Part shown: positions 42,248 to 58,096 of the stretch, in pieces
How the letters are laid out: each line of letters opens with the position of its first letter
Position numbering within the stretch: position 1 is the first letter of the stretch
NCBI GenBank assembly: GCA_028386065.3
Contig: JAKUCV010000306.1
Span: 41,810 to 105,809 of the forward strand
Direction: 5' to 3'
DNA: 64,000 nucleotides
DNA from: Turnera subulata
Lineage: Eukaryota; Streptophyta; Magnoliopsida; Malpighiales; Passifloraceae
Translations under genes and position numbers: made by a program
The notes under the pieces: generated by a model
What the model saw: only the letters and a program-made list of their open reading frames with translations
The model's database searches: none
What the model was told of the DNA's origin: nothing

Positions 42248-45200
42248 ATGATTTCTGAAATCAATATGGTACAAAATGATGGTGCTTGGTGGATAGATTC
42301 CGGAGCAACAAAACATGTCTGCAAGGACAAAGATTTCTTCAAGACCTTTGAGCCCCTAGAAGATGGTTCAAGTTTATACATGGGGAATGCTACTAAAGCA
42401 ACTATCAAAGGCAAAGGAAGTGTTGATCTCGAGTTCACCTCTGGAAAGACACTTACACTTACAGAAGTGTACTATGTGCCTGAGATAAGGAAGAATCTTG
42501 TGTCCGGAAGTATGCTAAACAAGTTTGGCTTCAAAATGGTTTTCGAGGCAGACAAATTTATTCTATCCAAGGGTGGTGTCTTTGTTGGCAAAGGCTACAT
42601 GTATGATAATATGTTCAAGTTAAATATCAATAATAAGAATAAGTATGTTGCTGCTTATACTGTTGATTCTTCTTCTTTTTCCTTATGGCATAATCGGTTA
42701 GGACATGTGAATGTTAGGAAAATGCAAGATATGATGAAAATGGAAATAATTCCTAACACTAACAAAAGTGATCAACAATGCAAAACATGCATGCTTACTA
42801 AAATCACAAGACATCCATTCCCAAAAGTTGAAAGAAGTACTAAGATTCTTGAATTGGTACATAGTGATGTTTGTGACATGCATAGTAATCCTACTATTGG
42901 TGGAAAGAAGTATTTTGTTACTTTTATTGATGATTACTCTAGATTTTGCTATGTTTATTTGTTGCATTCTAAAGATGAAGCAATGGATAAATTTAGAGCA
43001 TTTAAACTAGAGGTTGAATTGCATTGTGAATCACATGTCAAAAGAATAAGAACTGATAGAGGTGGTGAATACTATGATCCAAGTTTCTTTAATTCAACTG
43101 GGATAGTCCATGAAACAACAGCTCCATATACACCACAACAAAATGGTGTTGCAGAACGCAAGAACCGTGTTCTGGTAGAGATGGCAAATGCCATGCTCTC
43201 TAATTCCGGTTTGGGATTAGGATTTTGGGGTGAGGCAATATTAACTGCCACTTACATATTGAATCGAGTTCCTAATAAAAGAAGCAAGATCACCCCATAT
43301 GAGTTTTGGAACAAAAGAAAACCAAATCTTAGTCATCTAAGAGTTTGGGGATGCAGAGCAATTGTGAGAGTTCCTGAGCCTAAGAAAAGGAAATTGGGCG
43401 AAAGAGGAATTGAATGCATATTCATAGGATATGCACATCATAGTAAGGCTTATAGGTTCATGGTTATAGAACCTAATGATGCAATAACAATTAATACTGT
43501 TATTGAATCAAGGGATGCCTTATTTGATGAGACAAGATTCAATTCCATTCAAAAATCTATAGCATCTCCACTTGACATTCCAAACTCAAATACAAAGGAA
43601 GATTTAAGTGATGCACTTGAGCAAAGAAGGAGCAAAAGAGTTAAAAGAACTACACAGTCATCGGACTTTTATTACCTAGTAGAAGGTACAAAAGAAGGTA
43701 CTGAAAATCATGTACCATTTTGTTACAATATAGAAGAAGATCCTAAGACTTATAGTGAAGCTATGAAGTCACAGGATGCAGCCTTCTGGAAAGAAGCAAT
43801 CCAAGATGAAATGGATTCTATAATGGGTAACAAAACTTGGAAATTAGTAGACCTACCACCAGGCTCCAAACCGATTGGATGCAAATGGATTTTCAAAAGG
43901 AAAATGAAGGTTGATGGAACTATTGATAAGTTCAAGGCCAGGTTGGTGGCGAAAGGATTTACTCAGAAAGAAGGAGTAGATTATTTTGATACCTATTCGC
44001 CAGTAGCAAGAATTGCTACAATAAGATTATTGATTGCACTTGCATCAATACATAACCTGGTTATTCACCAGATGGATGTTAAAACAGCATTCTTGAATGG
44101 TGAATTGGATGAGGAAGTTTACATGGAACAACCAGAAGGTTTTGTCCTACAAGGACAAGAACATAAGGTTTGTAAACTTGAGAAGTCCTTGTATGGACTT
44201 AAACAAGCACCTAAGCAATGGCATCAAAAGTTTGATGAGGTTGTGCTTGCAGATGGTTACAAGATTAACACATCTGATAAATGCGTATATAGCAAATTCA
44301 AAGATGGAAAAGGTGTGATTATTTGCTTATACGTAGATGACATGCTTATATTTGGCACGGACATGGATCAAGTTGAGAATACCAAGAAGTACTTGTCAGA
44401 AAATTTTGATATGAAAGATATGGGAGAAGCAAATGTAATTCTTGGTATAAAGATTATAAGGAGTAGTAATGGGATTACATTGTCGCAATCCCATTACATT
44501 GAGAAAATACTCAACAAGTTTGAGAAACTGGAGAGTTCTCCGGTATCTACTCCATTTGATCCAAACTTGAAGTTGGCTAAAAATCAAGGAAGTCCGGTAG
44601 CACAACTGGAATATTCAAAGGTTATAGGCTGCTTGATGTATGCAATGACCTGTACAAGGCCAGACATTGCATTTGCCGTTGGAAAGCTAAGCAGATTTAC
44701 TAGCAATCCGGGTAAGCAACATTGGCAGGCAGTTCATAGAGTTTTAAGGTACTTAAAACGAACTATGAACTATGGTATATGCTATACCGGATATCCTTCG
44801 GTGTTAGAAGGATTTTCAGATGCTAGTTGGATTTCTAATAAAGATGATTATTCATCTGTAACTGGATGGATCTTCATGCTTGGTGGGGGTGCAATATCTT
44901 GGAGCTCTAAAAAGCAAACTCTTTGCACAGACTCCACTATGGCATCTGAATTTGTGGCCTTAACATCTGCTAGCAAAGAAGCGGAATGGTTAAAAGATTT
45001 ACTTTATGAGATTCCGCTGTGGCCCAAACCAATTTCTCCCATATCAATACATTGTGACAGTCAGGCCACATTGTCTAAAGCATATAACCAAGTTTACAAT
45101 GGAAAATCTAGACATATCGGATTAAGACATAGCTATGTACAAGAATTGATAAGAAATTCGGTGATCACCATTGATTTTGTGAGGTCACAACAAAACTTGG

Positions 45201-45292
45201 CAGATGCTTTTACAAAAGGACTTACCAGAGATAAGGTAAGTAAGACCTCTAATGGGATGGGTCTCAAGCCAATTTCTATAGGTCACCAATAG
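42248..45292 (+). CDS. Pol polyprotein of the young Copia element (1014 aa)
   Basis: Order of domains: aspartic protease (WWIDSGATKHVC near residue 15); GAG-pre-integrase (LWHNRLGHVN near 140, CKTCMLTK); integrase catalytic core with HSDVCDM, IDDYSRF and the D...E pair in IRTDRGGEYYD and TPQQNGVAERKNR; reverse transcriptase with KARLVAKGFTQ, HQMDVKTAFLNGEL and the catalytic YVDD (LYVDDMLIFG near 700); RNase H with FSDASW and TMASEFVAL. All catalytic residues I can check are present and no stop or shift is visible. The frame is the same as gag. The ATG given is simply the first Met after the stop; the natural product probably begins as a gag fusion. Tork-lineage assignment is by recall. Confidence 0.92.
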   Translation: MISEINMVQNDGAWWIDSGATKHVCKDKDFFKTFEPLEDGSSLYMGNATKATIKGKGSVDLEFTSGKTLTLTEVYYVPEIRKNLVSGSMLNKFGFKMVFEADKFILSKGGVFVGKGYMYDNMFKLNINNKNKYVAAYTVDSSSFSLWHNRLGHVNVRKMQDMMKMEIIPNTNKSDQQCKTCMLTKITRHPFPKVERSTKILELVHSDVCDMHSNPTIGGKKYFVTFIDDYSRFCYVYLLHSKDEAMDKFRAFKLEVELHCESHVKRIRTDRGGEYYDPSFFNSTGIVHETTAPYTPQQNGVAERKNRVLVEMANAMLSNSGLGLGFWGEAILTATYILNRVPNKRSKITPYEFWNKRKPNLSHLRVWGCRAIVRVPEPKKRKLGERGIECIFIGYAHHSKAYRFMVIEPNDAITINTVIESRDALFDETRFNSIQKSIASPLDIPNSNTKEDLSDALEQRRSKRVKRTTQSSDFYYLVEGTKEGTENHVPFCYNIEEDPKTYSEAMKSQDAAFWKEAIQDEMDSIMGNKTWKLVDLPPGSKPIGCKWIFKRKMKVDGTIDKFKARLVAKGFTQKEGVDYFDTYSPVARIATIRLLIALASIHNLVIHQMDVKTAFLNGELDEEVYMEQPEGFVLQGQEHKVCKLEKSLYGLKQAPKQWHQKFDEVVLADGYKINTSDKCVYSKFKDGKGVIICLYVDDMLIFGTDMDQVENTKKYLSENFDMKDMGEANVILGIKIIRSSNGITLSQSHYIEKILNKFEKLESSPVSTPFDPNLKLAKNQGSPVAQLEYSKVIGCLMYAMTCTRPDIAFAVGKLSRFTSNPGKQHWQAVHRVLRYLKRTMNYGICYTGYPSVLEGFSDASWISNKDDYSSVTGWIFMLGGGAISWSSKKQTLCTDSTMASEFVALTSASKEAEWLKDLLYEIPLWPKPISPISIHCDSQATLSKAYNQVYNGKSRHIGLRHSYVQELIRNSVITIDFVRSQQNLADAFTKGLTRDKVSKTSNGMGLKPISIGHQ

Positions 45293-45835
45293 TGGAACCT
45301 CGACTCAACGTTTGATAAAACATCAAATCTTGAGTTCAATGAGTCAAAGTACACTATTAGGATGACTGGCAAGCACTCACTTTAAATTCCATCCCAAGAT
45401 AAGAGTGCTTGGTACCCGTTAGGACAAGAGAAAGGGTGAGCTTATGCTCTTAATAGATCTCTATGGCATGTATTTGCGAAAGTGTTTATAACGGGAACAC
45501 TAAGGATATAGAGACTACCTATGTGAGTGGAAGTATGGCCGCCTCTAGGAGTTTTGTGGCTTGAACTCTAACAGCACTCATGAACAGATACAAGACACAA
45601 GGCCTTTAACGTGTCGGCTATAAAGATCACATTTCTGGATGAGAAATCTTGTGTGTGGATATGTGGTCCAACCAGTCAATATGGAAGATGTTAGTTCAAA
45701 GCATAGTCTACTAACAATTCCGATTGGCGATACACGATTCACTAAGTGAAAATTCAAGTCTCACCGACATTTTCATTTATGCATAAGATTTCCAGAACTA
45801 TCGAATTGCAAGGTATTATAAAAATGGTGGGGGAA
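45293..45835 (+). other. Copia 3' untranslated region and polypurine tract
   Basis: No frame of interest. The tract AAAATGGTGGGGGAA (45821-45835) abuts the 3' LTR. Confidence 0.6.
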
Positions 45836-46503
45836 TGTTGGAGGATTTTTATAATATAAGAGGAATTATATTTGTACCATTTGGGGTAAAAGGTGTCTAC
45901 TGGAAATGAGTTTAAAAATGAACAGTTACATCCTTTTGTATTGTGTCTTTTGGAAAAGACACAAATTTAAGTTTGAATATGGCTGTAACTTTTGGATTAA
46001 ATGTGTCTTTTGGAAAAGACACAGGAAGCCCTATAAATAGGCCACTCATTCTCATTTCCAGACATCAGAAAGTATCCAAACGTACAAAACAAATTGTGTT
46101 TTAGTTTCCCTCTTTTCTCTCCAACTAGTTCACTTACTTTTTCTATTTTCTTATCTCTCCCACCAAATAAAATACTTTGCCTTTTATATGGTATACCACT
46201 GCAGAGGTTATCATATAAAATAGATATTCTGCTTATATTCGGAAAGTGATCAAGGGTTGTGGTGTTTATGCAAGACATCTTCAACCAGGGGCTTTATTGT
46301 ATCTCCGAGGCAAATTTGCAAAACACCGTTGCATACCGACTTTAGAGTAAGTGGTGGTGACAAATATTGTCTTAAGGAAAGTGGCATTAGCAGCACGCCT
46401 TGAAGCATCTGCAGTTATTATATTCACAGCCTTGTCTACTCCACATCACCACACAGTGCAAGAAGCAGTGTACCAGTTCAGAAAGAAGCTTTTTGTTTCT
46501 ACA
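45836..46503 (+). repeat. 3' LTR of the young Copia element
   Basis: 668 bp, TGTTGGAGGA to TTTCTACA, near-identical to the 5' LTR, followed by CTCGT. Confidence 0.9.
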
Positions 46504-47495
46504 CTCGTGAGCTACTCGAGATCAGCTCGATGACTACTCGAACTCGGCTCGTTCTTAACGAGTTCGAGTCGAGCTTTTGGTGAAATAAGTTCGAGCTCGA
46601 GCTTGTAATAAGTTAACTCGTTAGGCTCGCAAGCCTTAACGAGCTTTAGTATTTTTATAAAGGTTTTTTTCATATATAAAAGTCTGGGCCTTTTATTATT
46701 CAGTTAGGCCTACTTTTTTTTTTATATATAATACTTAGGCCTACTTATAATTTGGACTCCTCAATTTTTTCTCTAAGCCCAATTTCATTTGCTGTCTTAT
46801 TAAGCTAAATGATCCAAATTTAACTAAACTAAAAAACCTAAAACTGATGTTTTTCTCTAAGCCCGATTTCATTTGCTGTCTTATTAAGCTAAATGATCCA
46901 AATTTAACTAAACTAAAAAACCTAAAACTGATGTTCTGCCCTTTGGACGGAAAAAAGAAAAAAGAAAACTGCTCTCTTTCACACAACTTACCCTCCTTCG
47001 CCCCCATACCCATAGCACCTCCGGATCCAACTCGCCGCCGTCAACGATTACCCCCTGCAACCCATACTCCTCTCTACATCCTTGTAGATATGTCTCCCTA
47101 TCCTTATCTCAGTTGTTCAACAACCAACTTAATAACCATCGTTATGCAGTCTGAACCATTAGTGAAAGAGACAACGAAGGTACAAAAGCAACCTTGTCTT
47201 AGTCTTTTGTTTTCTTTGGTATGTCAATTTTAGTGTCTCTTTAGAATTTGGAATTGTGTTGCTGTGAATTCGTGGAGGCTTAATGTGGATTGGGAAGGAA
47301 GGATTGGCGCATGGGCAAGCACGGTATCGAGCTTAATCGAGCCGAGCTCAAACCTGGTTTTTCTTAACGAGTTCGAACTCGAGCTTGCATATCAAAGCTC
47401 GATCGAGCTCGAGCTCGACGAGCCTATTTTTTTTCTTAACGAGCTCGAATCGAGCTTTCCAATACTCGGCTCGACTCGGCTTGTTTGCACCCCTA
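46504..47495. mobile_element. hAT-like non-autonomous DNA transposon, left end lost
   Basis: Both outer parts (46504-46650 and 47330-47495) are dense in GAGCTCGA/ACTCGGCTCG subterminal repeats in opposite orientations. The right end reads TAGGGGTGCAAACAAGCC on the minus strand, resembling termini of a common hAT-like plant MITE group, by recall. The left end is missing or lies before the Copia insertion at 40711, where 40690-40710 continues the same repeat. The middle has an 84 bp tandem duplication (46771-46854, 46855-46934). Confidence 0.45.
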
Positions 47496-47604
47496 CATCC
47501 AATGCAACAACCGCGGTGACACGGAAAAAAAGAGACACTAGTCTATTCATTATGTACTCGCCCAAAGAGACGATGAGAGAGAAAGCTCTGCCTTATCTCT
47601 TCCT

Positions 47605-47675
47605 TTCGTGTTCAGTGTAATTTTCAAATCTATACATATTTCGTGTTCAGTGTAATTTTCAAATCTATACATATT
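47605..47675. repeat. 35 bp tandem duplication
   Basis: TTTCGTGTTCAGTGTAATTT and the following bases up to CATAT occur twice with a 35 bp period. Confidence 0.7.
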
Positions 47676-47759
47676 ACTCGTAAACTCGTTGAACTCGCCG
47701 AGTCTGACCGAGTTCACAAAGTGGGTTAAAAAACCCAAAAAAAAAAGAAATTGGAATAT

Positions 47760-49133
47760 AGAACTCGGGTGTCTCGTGTCGGGCAGATATGGAAAAAAAA
47801 TAAAACACCCAAACCCAAATCCCTAATTCCTCTTTCTTTGCCAACCCCCTCCCTTCACCTCACCGGCGAGCGGCGGCACCACAACACCACCGCCAGTCCT
47901 CCTTCTCCAAGTCTTTTGGCCGCCTACTCCTGCTGGCTGCTGCTTCATCTTTGTATCCAAGCTCCAAATCCAAGTCGCCGCCTGCTCCTCCACCATGGAG
48001 GCTCCACGTCCGACGCCGACTGGTTCAGGTATGCCTTTCCTCGTTCTCTTTGTTAATTAGAGGAAATGTAATAGGATAAGAGGAAATGTACTAATGCATC
48101 GATTAGAACCCATTGGAACTCTATGTAGTTAGTATCTTCAATTCCTTGAAATCGATTAATGCGTTTAATATGCAAAGACATATGACTGATATGCAAGGTT
48201 TGGAGCTTGGACTAATAGGAATACCATAATGCAATGGCTTTGCCTGAACTGTGTAAATTTGCATTGCTTCCCATTTTTTCCCTCTCCTTACAATTTGTTT
48301 TCTATTGTTATAATACATGAACCGATTAATTAATTCATTGCCCAATACTCTATGCCTACTGTGTTCGGAGAATCACAGGTTAATCATATTATGAAGCTAA
48401 CAATGTTCAAACTCTATTGATACCAGTTGACAAAAAAGGAAAAAAAAATGTTGATAGTGTATATAGGTTCGGAAACACGAATAGTTCCTCAAACTTTAGT
48501 TATAACTTATAATGATTTATACATTTTTCTTGCAGTTTTGGTGCTTCATTTCTAGATGGTGATGATCTCCATAATTTCGATGGATATGGGCATGATATTG
48601 ATGATGAGAATTTACATGATGCGCAAGTTGAATATTTGTATTAGTAATGTTGTATTGCTATATTCACTTGAAGTACTCTTGTTTGGTATTTTGATTAGAC
48701 AATATGTATTTTAACTTTGAATTTGTTGTTTTAATGATGTGATTTGTTGTTAACTTAAGTTATATTTCAATTATATTATTTAAGATCTATATGTAGATTG
48801 AATTTCCATGAGAGACAATATTTGTAAGATGAATTTTATGAATTGATCCATTTATGAATCCAATTAAAATTAAAAAATAAATTTTGTGGGCTCTTACGAT
48901 TCTAAAAGCGTAACGTTTTTGACAGGACCATTTCGAGTTTACGTGAAAACTCGTTTTTAACAGCCTTGTGTATATCTTTTAGAATACAAATTACAGAGTG
49001 TCTAAAAACAGTCAGAAGGAATCCCATGGCATACTGATCTGTATTCTCCTAGATTAGCATACATCTACAATTTACACATGTAAAAGGCACAATTCAAACT
49101 ACATAAAGCGATGGATTAGATACATTCTCATCA
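47760..49133. other. Possible hAT deletion derivative and downstream flank of the HAM gene
   Basis: A GC-rich leader ends in an ATG (47995) with a short frame MEAPRPTPTGS and a GT splice-like site. An acceptor-like TTCTTGCAG (48535) precedes an acidic tail (FLDGDDLHNFDGYGHDIDDE) ending at TAG about 48644. The phases do not join cleanly. This pattern suggests first and last exons of a deleted transposase gene, but no transposase domain is left. 48650-49133 has nothing recognised apart from the 3' flank of the HAM gene. Confidence 0.25.
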
Positions 49134-54186
<5,053 letters not shown>

Positions 54187-54685
54187 TTCTGCGCTACGGT
54201 TTACGGTTGGAGGAGCGGATTGGAGTGGGCTTCCTCATTTACCCATATTAAGATTAGTACGGAGTTCTGGGCCTCCTGGGCCCAGATACAGTTTTCTACC
54301 TTTTCCACGAAACAAGATTAATATAGAATTGAACTTTTAGGTAGCCACTTTGCCATCCCAACTTTTTTAGTGTTCTTATGTTCAAAAACAATTTTGAGGC
54401 GTGATCTGTGGAAAAATTCCTAACTCTATTTTCCACTCTTTTTCATTTTCTATTAAAATTTGAAAAAAGAATAGAAAACATGTTTAGACAATTATATATT
54501 TTTTTCCAATGCAGAGACCAAAAAAAAATGAGAGAAGAAGAAAAGGAAATGAGATTAGTGAAGGAATAAGAAAAAAAAAAACAGAGAGAAAAAGAAGAGG
54601 GTAATATTTGCACAAGTACAATAGAAAGAAAAAGATGTTGAAAGAGTATACAAATATACATAAAAAGACAGATGTGATAAAAATA
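54187..54685. other. Upstream region of the HAM gene
   Basis: Contains the 5' leader and presumably the promoter; no clear TATA box was picked out. From about 54440 it is purine-rich low-complexity sequence. Confidence 0.35.
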
Positions 54686-55228
54686 GGCTTAATACTTTTT
54701 TTTGGCCCCTTAGTTTGGTAACTATTTTGATTTTAGCCACCTAGCTTTTAATTTTTTGATTTTGCACCTTAGTTTGGCAATAATTAGGTATTTTCACCCT
54801 CCAACCTATTCCATTAGGTAAAATTATTGACATATAGGTTGCCTAATACAAATTAACTCCTCATTTAGTAATTTTCTTTCCTACGAATCATCCCAAGCCA
54901 AATTACCCGAACAAAAAAACGATTTATGACCCGATATAGAACCCGAAAACAAATACAAGAAGGAAACGAAATCGGTTTATATCGGGTCATAAATCAGTTT
55001 TTGTTCTGGCGATTCGGTTTGGGGTGACTTTGTAGGAAAGAAAATTATCAAAAGAGGAGTTACAAGTGTTAGGCAACCTATAAGTCATCAATTTTACCGA
55101 TTAGAATGGGCTGGTGGGTGAAAATACCAAATCATTGCCAAAATAAGGTGCAAAATAAAAAAATTAAAAATTAGGTGGCTAAAATCAAAGTGGTTGCCAA
55201 ACTAAGGGGCCAAAAGAGGTAATAAGCC
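54686..55228. mobile_element. Foldback MITE with long terminal inverted repeats
   Basis: About 543 bp whose halves are near reverse complements along most of the length: GGCTTAATACTTTTTTTTGG...CTTAGTTTGG at the left and CCAAACTAAGGGGCC...GGTAATAAGCC at the right. The inner parts also pair (GATTTATGACCCGATATA with TATATCGGGTCATAAATC). The target duplication is not clear. Confidence 0.7.
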
Positions 55229-55490
55229 AAAATTATAAATTAGGACTATATAAGGGTTATTTTAGTCATATTGAATTGTTATCGGGAGCATATTTTTCTA
55301 ATAAAAAATTTATTAAAGATAAAATTGGTGCAAACGCTTATTTTCCATTTAGCAAACAAGCATCCACTTTGTGAAGAAAAAGTAGAAAACATCTTGTTAT
55401 TGTTTTCCACGAGTGAGCTATAAGTTGGAATACTCGAAAAAAATTAATTTTCTATTTTCTATTTGAAAAAATATACATTTTGACCCATTT

Positions 55491-55755
55491 TGAGTTTTTC
55501 TATTTTGTGCCTAAGGGCACATGATAAGCCACTAAAAATAGAAATAAATTCTCACAATTAATGAATATTATTTTCTTTTTGACTGAAATAACCTTTTATT
55601 GTTATGTATTGAATTAATTACATAACACCATCACTCTTTATGGAAGGGTTATTTTAGTCACTAAGAGAATGATACTCATTAATTATGAGAATTTATTTCC
55701 TTTTTCATAGGCTTATCATGTGCCCCTAGGGGACAAGATATGATAGAAAAACTCA
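55491..55755. mobile_element. Second foldback MITE
   Basis: About 265 bp with inverted ends: TGAGTTTTTCTATTTTGTGC...GGGCACATGATAAGCC and GGCTTATCATGTGCCC...GATAGAAAAACTCA. The centre has paired AATTAATGA/TCATTAATT segments. No coding content. Confidence 0.65.
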
Positions 55756-55884
55756 TCTATTTTTTATCTAAATTTTCAGAAAAGTTGGAGTATTTTTCTA
55801 CAAGTGAACACGCCTTTAGTGTTCGTTCTTTCTTTTTTCTCGTAAACATATCGATAGTATATTTAAGACCAAATCAAACACAAA

Positions 55885-56239
55885 CTAGAAATACACAATG
55901 TTGAAAAGATTTTACATGGACAAAGCACATCCTAAGTATTTTAATGGTTGTGGTTATTTCATTAAAAGAAAGATATTTTTAGACTTCGAGAAGATAACGA
56001 AGAAATTCTTGGTCTAAAAGTACCATATCTCAGTGCGATTGGAGCAATAATGTATCTTGTTAGTAATACAAAATCTGATATATCTTTTGTCGTTAATTTA
56101 TTAGCAAGATATAGCTTTACTTCAACATGCAAATATTAGAGTGGGATAAAAAAAATTATTATCTTTGAGATACGATAGATGTGAGATTATTTTATTTGTA
56201 TGGGTCTAAAACAGATCTAATCGGTTATGCAGATGCTAG
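55885..56239 (+). pseudogene. Copia reverse transcriptase / RNase H junction remnant
   Basis: Across frames the plus strand reads YMDKAHP, ENDEEILGLKVPYLSAIGAIMYL-like sequence, NTKSDISFVVNLLARYS, then YGSKTDLIGYADA-like sequence. This is the conserved C-terminal part of Copia RT leading into RNase H. Several frameshifts. No LTR assigned. Confidence 0.6.
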
Positions 56240-56480
56240 TGTCAGAACCCGGACCCAAGCGTAAATCTTTTGCTCTTCTCACCTAAACTTTAGAGTCGCC
56301 ACCCGGATTTTATTCAATAGGGAAAACCTTCGCTGCTCCATAACTGCTACAAGGACTAATCAACGAAACCAAAGTGTATTGACTCGGGGATTCGTCATAG
56401 GTAGAAAGGTATGAGGCACCCAACTATGCTTGGGCGAGATAATACGTAGTTTTAGATAAAATATACATCTCATATACGTA
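56240..56480 (+). repeat. Possible LTR fragment starting TGTCAGAACCCGGACCC
   Basis: The Copia remnant ends abruptly at a TG-starting sequence, TGTCAGAACCCGGACCC, with GTCGCCACCCGGATTTTATT and AAAGGTATGAGGCACCC following. I recall similar phrases from plant LTR elements. No partner LTR is in the window. Confidence 0.3.
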
Positions 56481-57199
56481 TGTGCGTGTGTTCAACCAAT
56501 ATTCAGTAAATCAAGCATCATATGCATCAATCACAGCATGCATAATCTATAACTAAACAATAATAACAAAAGCAAGAGAAAAGAAAAGAAAAACAAATAA
56601 TTAGGCGTGAGTATACCCTTCACGGCAGATTGGGTGGAGGGTGGGGTGTCTTTCTTGGTATGATTTATTACTGAGGTATACCCCTCCCCATGAGTAATTA
56701 GGGAATCTGCACATTTCATGGGGTCGGCCAGTTGACTAGCAAGACTCGTTCAACACATACAATAGTGGCTCCCCTAAAATTGAAAATGAACTAAGACTTA
56801 GAATGAGAAACAAGATTTAATTGTTGATATTGTTGACATATGTTTGTGCATCTTTATTTGTTTGTTTGTGATGTTATAAGTGCAACATTGTGATTAAATA
56901 TTGAAACCAATGATGAGTATATGCTCGATCTGGCATTGAGTTATTGCATTACTACTTTAATATTGAAGTATCTTTGAGTAACAGGTAGAAGCTGATTAGG
57001 TAAGATTGATATTGGATTATGGTTAACTTGGTGTTGATGATATGACACGTGATGAGTTATGCCAGTATGAGGAGAATATATATTTGTTATATCTGTGTGG
57101 ATTTTGCGCACGGTGAATAATTCGGTGTTGTCCCTTAATGGGTATGCACCTATACATACCCAAAGTTTCGTGTTTCAACAGGGCCACGTGGCATGTTTT
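56481..57199. other. AT-rich spacer without recognised content
   Basis: No gene or repeat terminus recognised. Confidence 0.3.
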
Positions 57200-57561
57200 C
57201 ACTACAAAAAAAGCGCGCGTTTGCGGAGGTCGCGAAAAACCCCCGCTATTGTCATCAATTTGCGGCGCCCCGATCGACCCCCACAAATTGATGCACATTG
57301 CGGGGGTTTTTATTAATTTTACGGGGGGCTTCATTTAACCCCCACAAATGGATTCACATAGTCGGGGTTGTTATTGATTTTACGGAAGGCGAGCCCACGC
57401 TATTGCATGTTGGCAATCAAAAAAAAAAAAGGAAAAACCCTTCAATTTGCCGGGGCCAAGTCAACCCCAAAAATTGTTTCCCCCTAAGTTGGCCAAAAAA
57501 AATTTGTTTCCCGCTTAAGGACAAATTCCGTCATTTCCCAAAAACAATCCTAAGACAAAAT

Positions 57562-57695
57562 CCCTAATTCCCACCTACACTCAAAATCCCTAAATTGTTT
57601 CCCTCACTCCAAATTGTTTCCCGCCTCTCTACCCTAATTCCCACCTACACTCAAAATCCCTAAATTGTTTCCCTCACTCCAAATCGTTTCCCTCT
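57562..57695. repeat. 70 bp tandem duplication in the CACTA-like element
   Basis: CCCTAATTCCCACCTACACT and the following bases through TTCCCTCACTCCAAAT occur twice at a 70 bp period. Confidence 0.75.
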
Positions 57696-58047
57696 CTCTC
57701 CCCCGCTTTCGTTTCTCTTCCGCTTCACTCTCTCTTCCTCTCCTTTGTCGGCGCCCTCCTGCTTCGTCGTGACACACGAGGAATGAGAAGAGGCAGGTCT
57801 TTGGGAAAGTCAGGCCCTCCTACTTCGTCATCTCTCTTCCTCTCCCCCATCGCCGCCCCTCGTGACGGCAACAGGTCGTCCCTCATCCCTTCCCCGCCCT
57901 CCTACTTATCTTTATGTTTGTTTTTTTTTTTCTGATTCTTTGTCATGGTGTTAAGTTTTTAAATGTTGTATATACGCAATCACTTTTTCAGTTTCGTTTT
58001 TCTCTGACTCAAGTGTTCCTTATTTGTGTTGTTAATTTCGATTTCAG

Positions 58048-58096
58048 CTCCTGAGAAGAGGCAACGAGTACCTTCTGCATATAATCAGTTTATAAA
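58048..58096 (+). pseudogene. Captured YABBY-domain exon
   Basis: A 49 bp exon-like segment with acceptor TTTCGATTTCAG and donor AA-GTATGC encodes PEKRQRVPSAYNQFIK. That is the signature start of the YABBY domain (HMG-box-like part) of a plant-specific family of transcription factors for lateral organ polarity. Both splice sites fit the known exon boundaries of YABBY genes as I recall them. The neighbouring YABBY exons (zinc finger, EEIQRIK part) are not found within the window. So this is an isolated exon copy carried by the CACTA-like element, not a working gene. Confidence 0.75.

Larger units (their letters stand above)
40711..46503 (+). mobile_element. Young Copia LTR retrotransposon (Tork-like), nearly intact
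   Basis: 5793 bp: 5' LTR 40711-41378, gag 41402-42208, pol 42248-45292, polypurine tract 45821-45835, 3' LTR 45836-46503. A perfect duplication CTCGT flanks it (40706-40710, 46504-46508). The two 668 bp LTRs differ at only about ten positions by eye, so insertion is fairly recent. Domain order protease-integrase-RT-RNase H is Copia. The only obvious coding defect is one TAA between gag and pol. Confidence 0.92.

Noticed and set aside
57023..57567. Frames across the CACTA terminus and subterminal repeats
   Set aside because: They cover inverted subterminal repeats (CCCCCGC / GCGGGGG) and have no domain.
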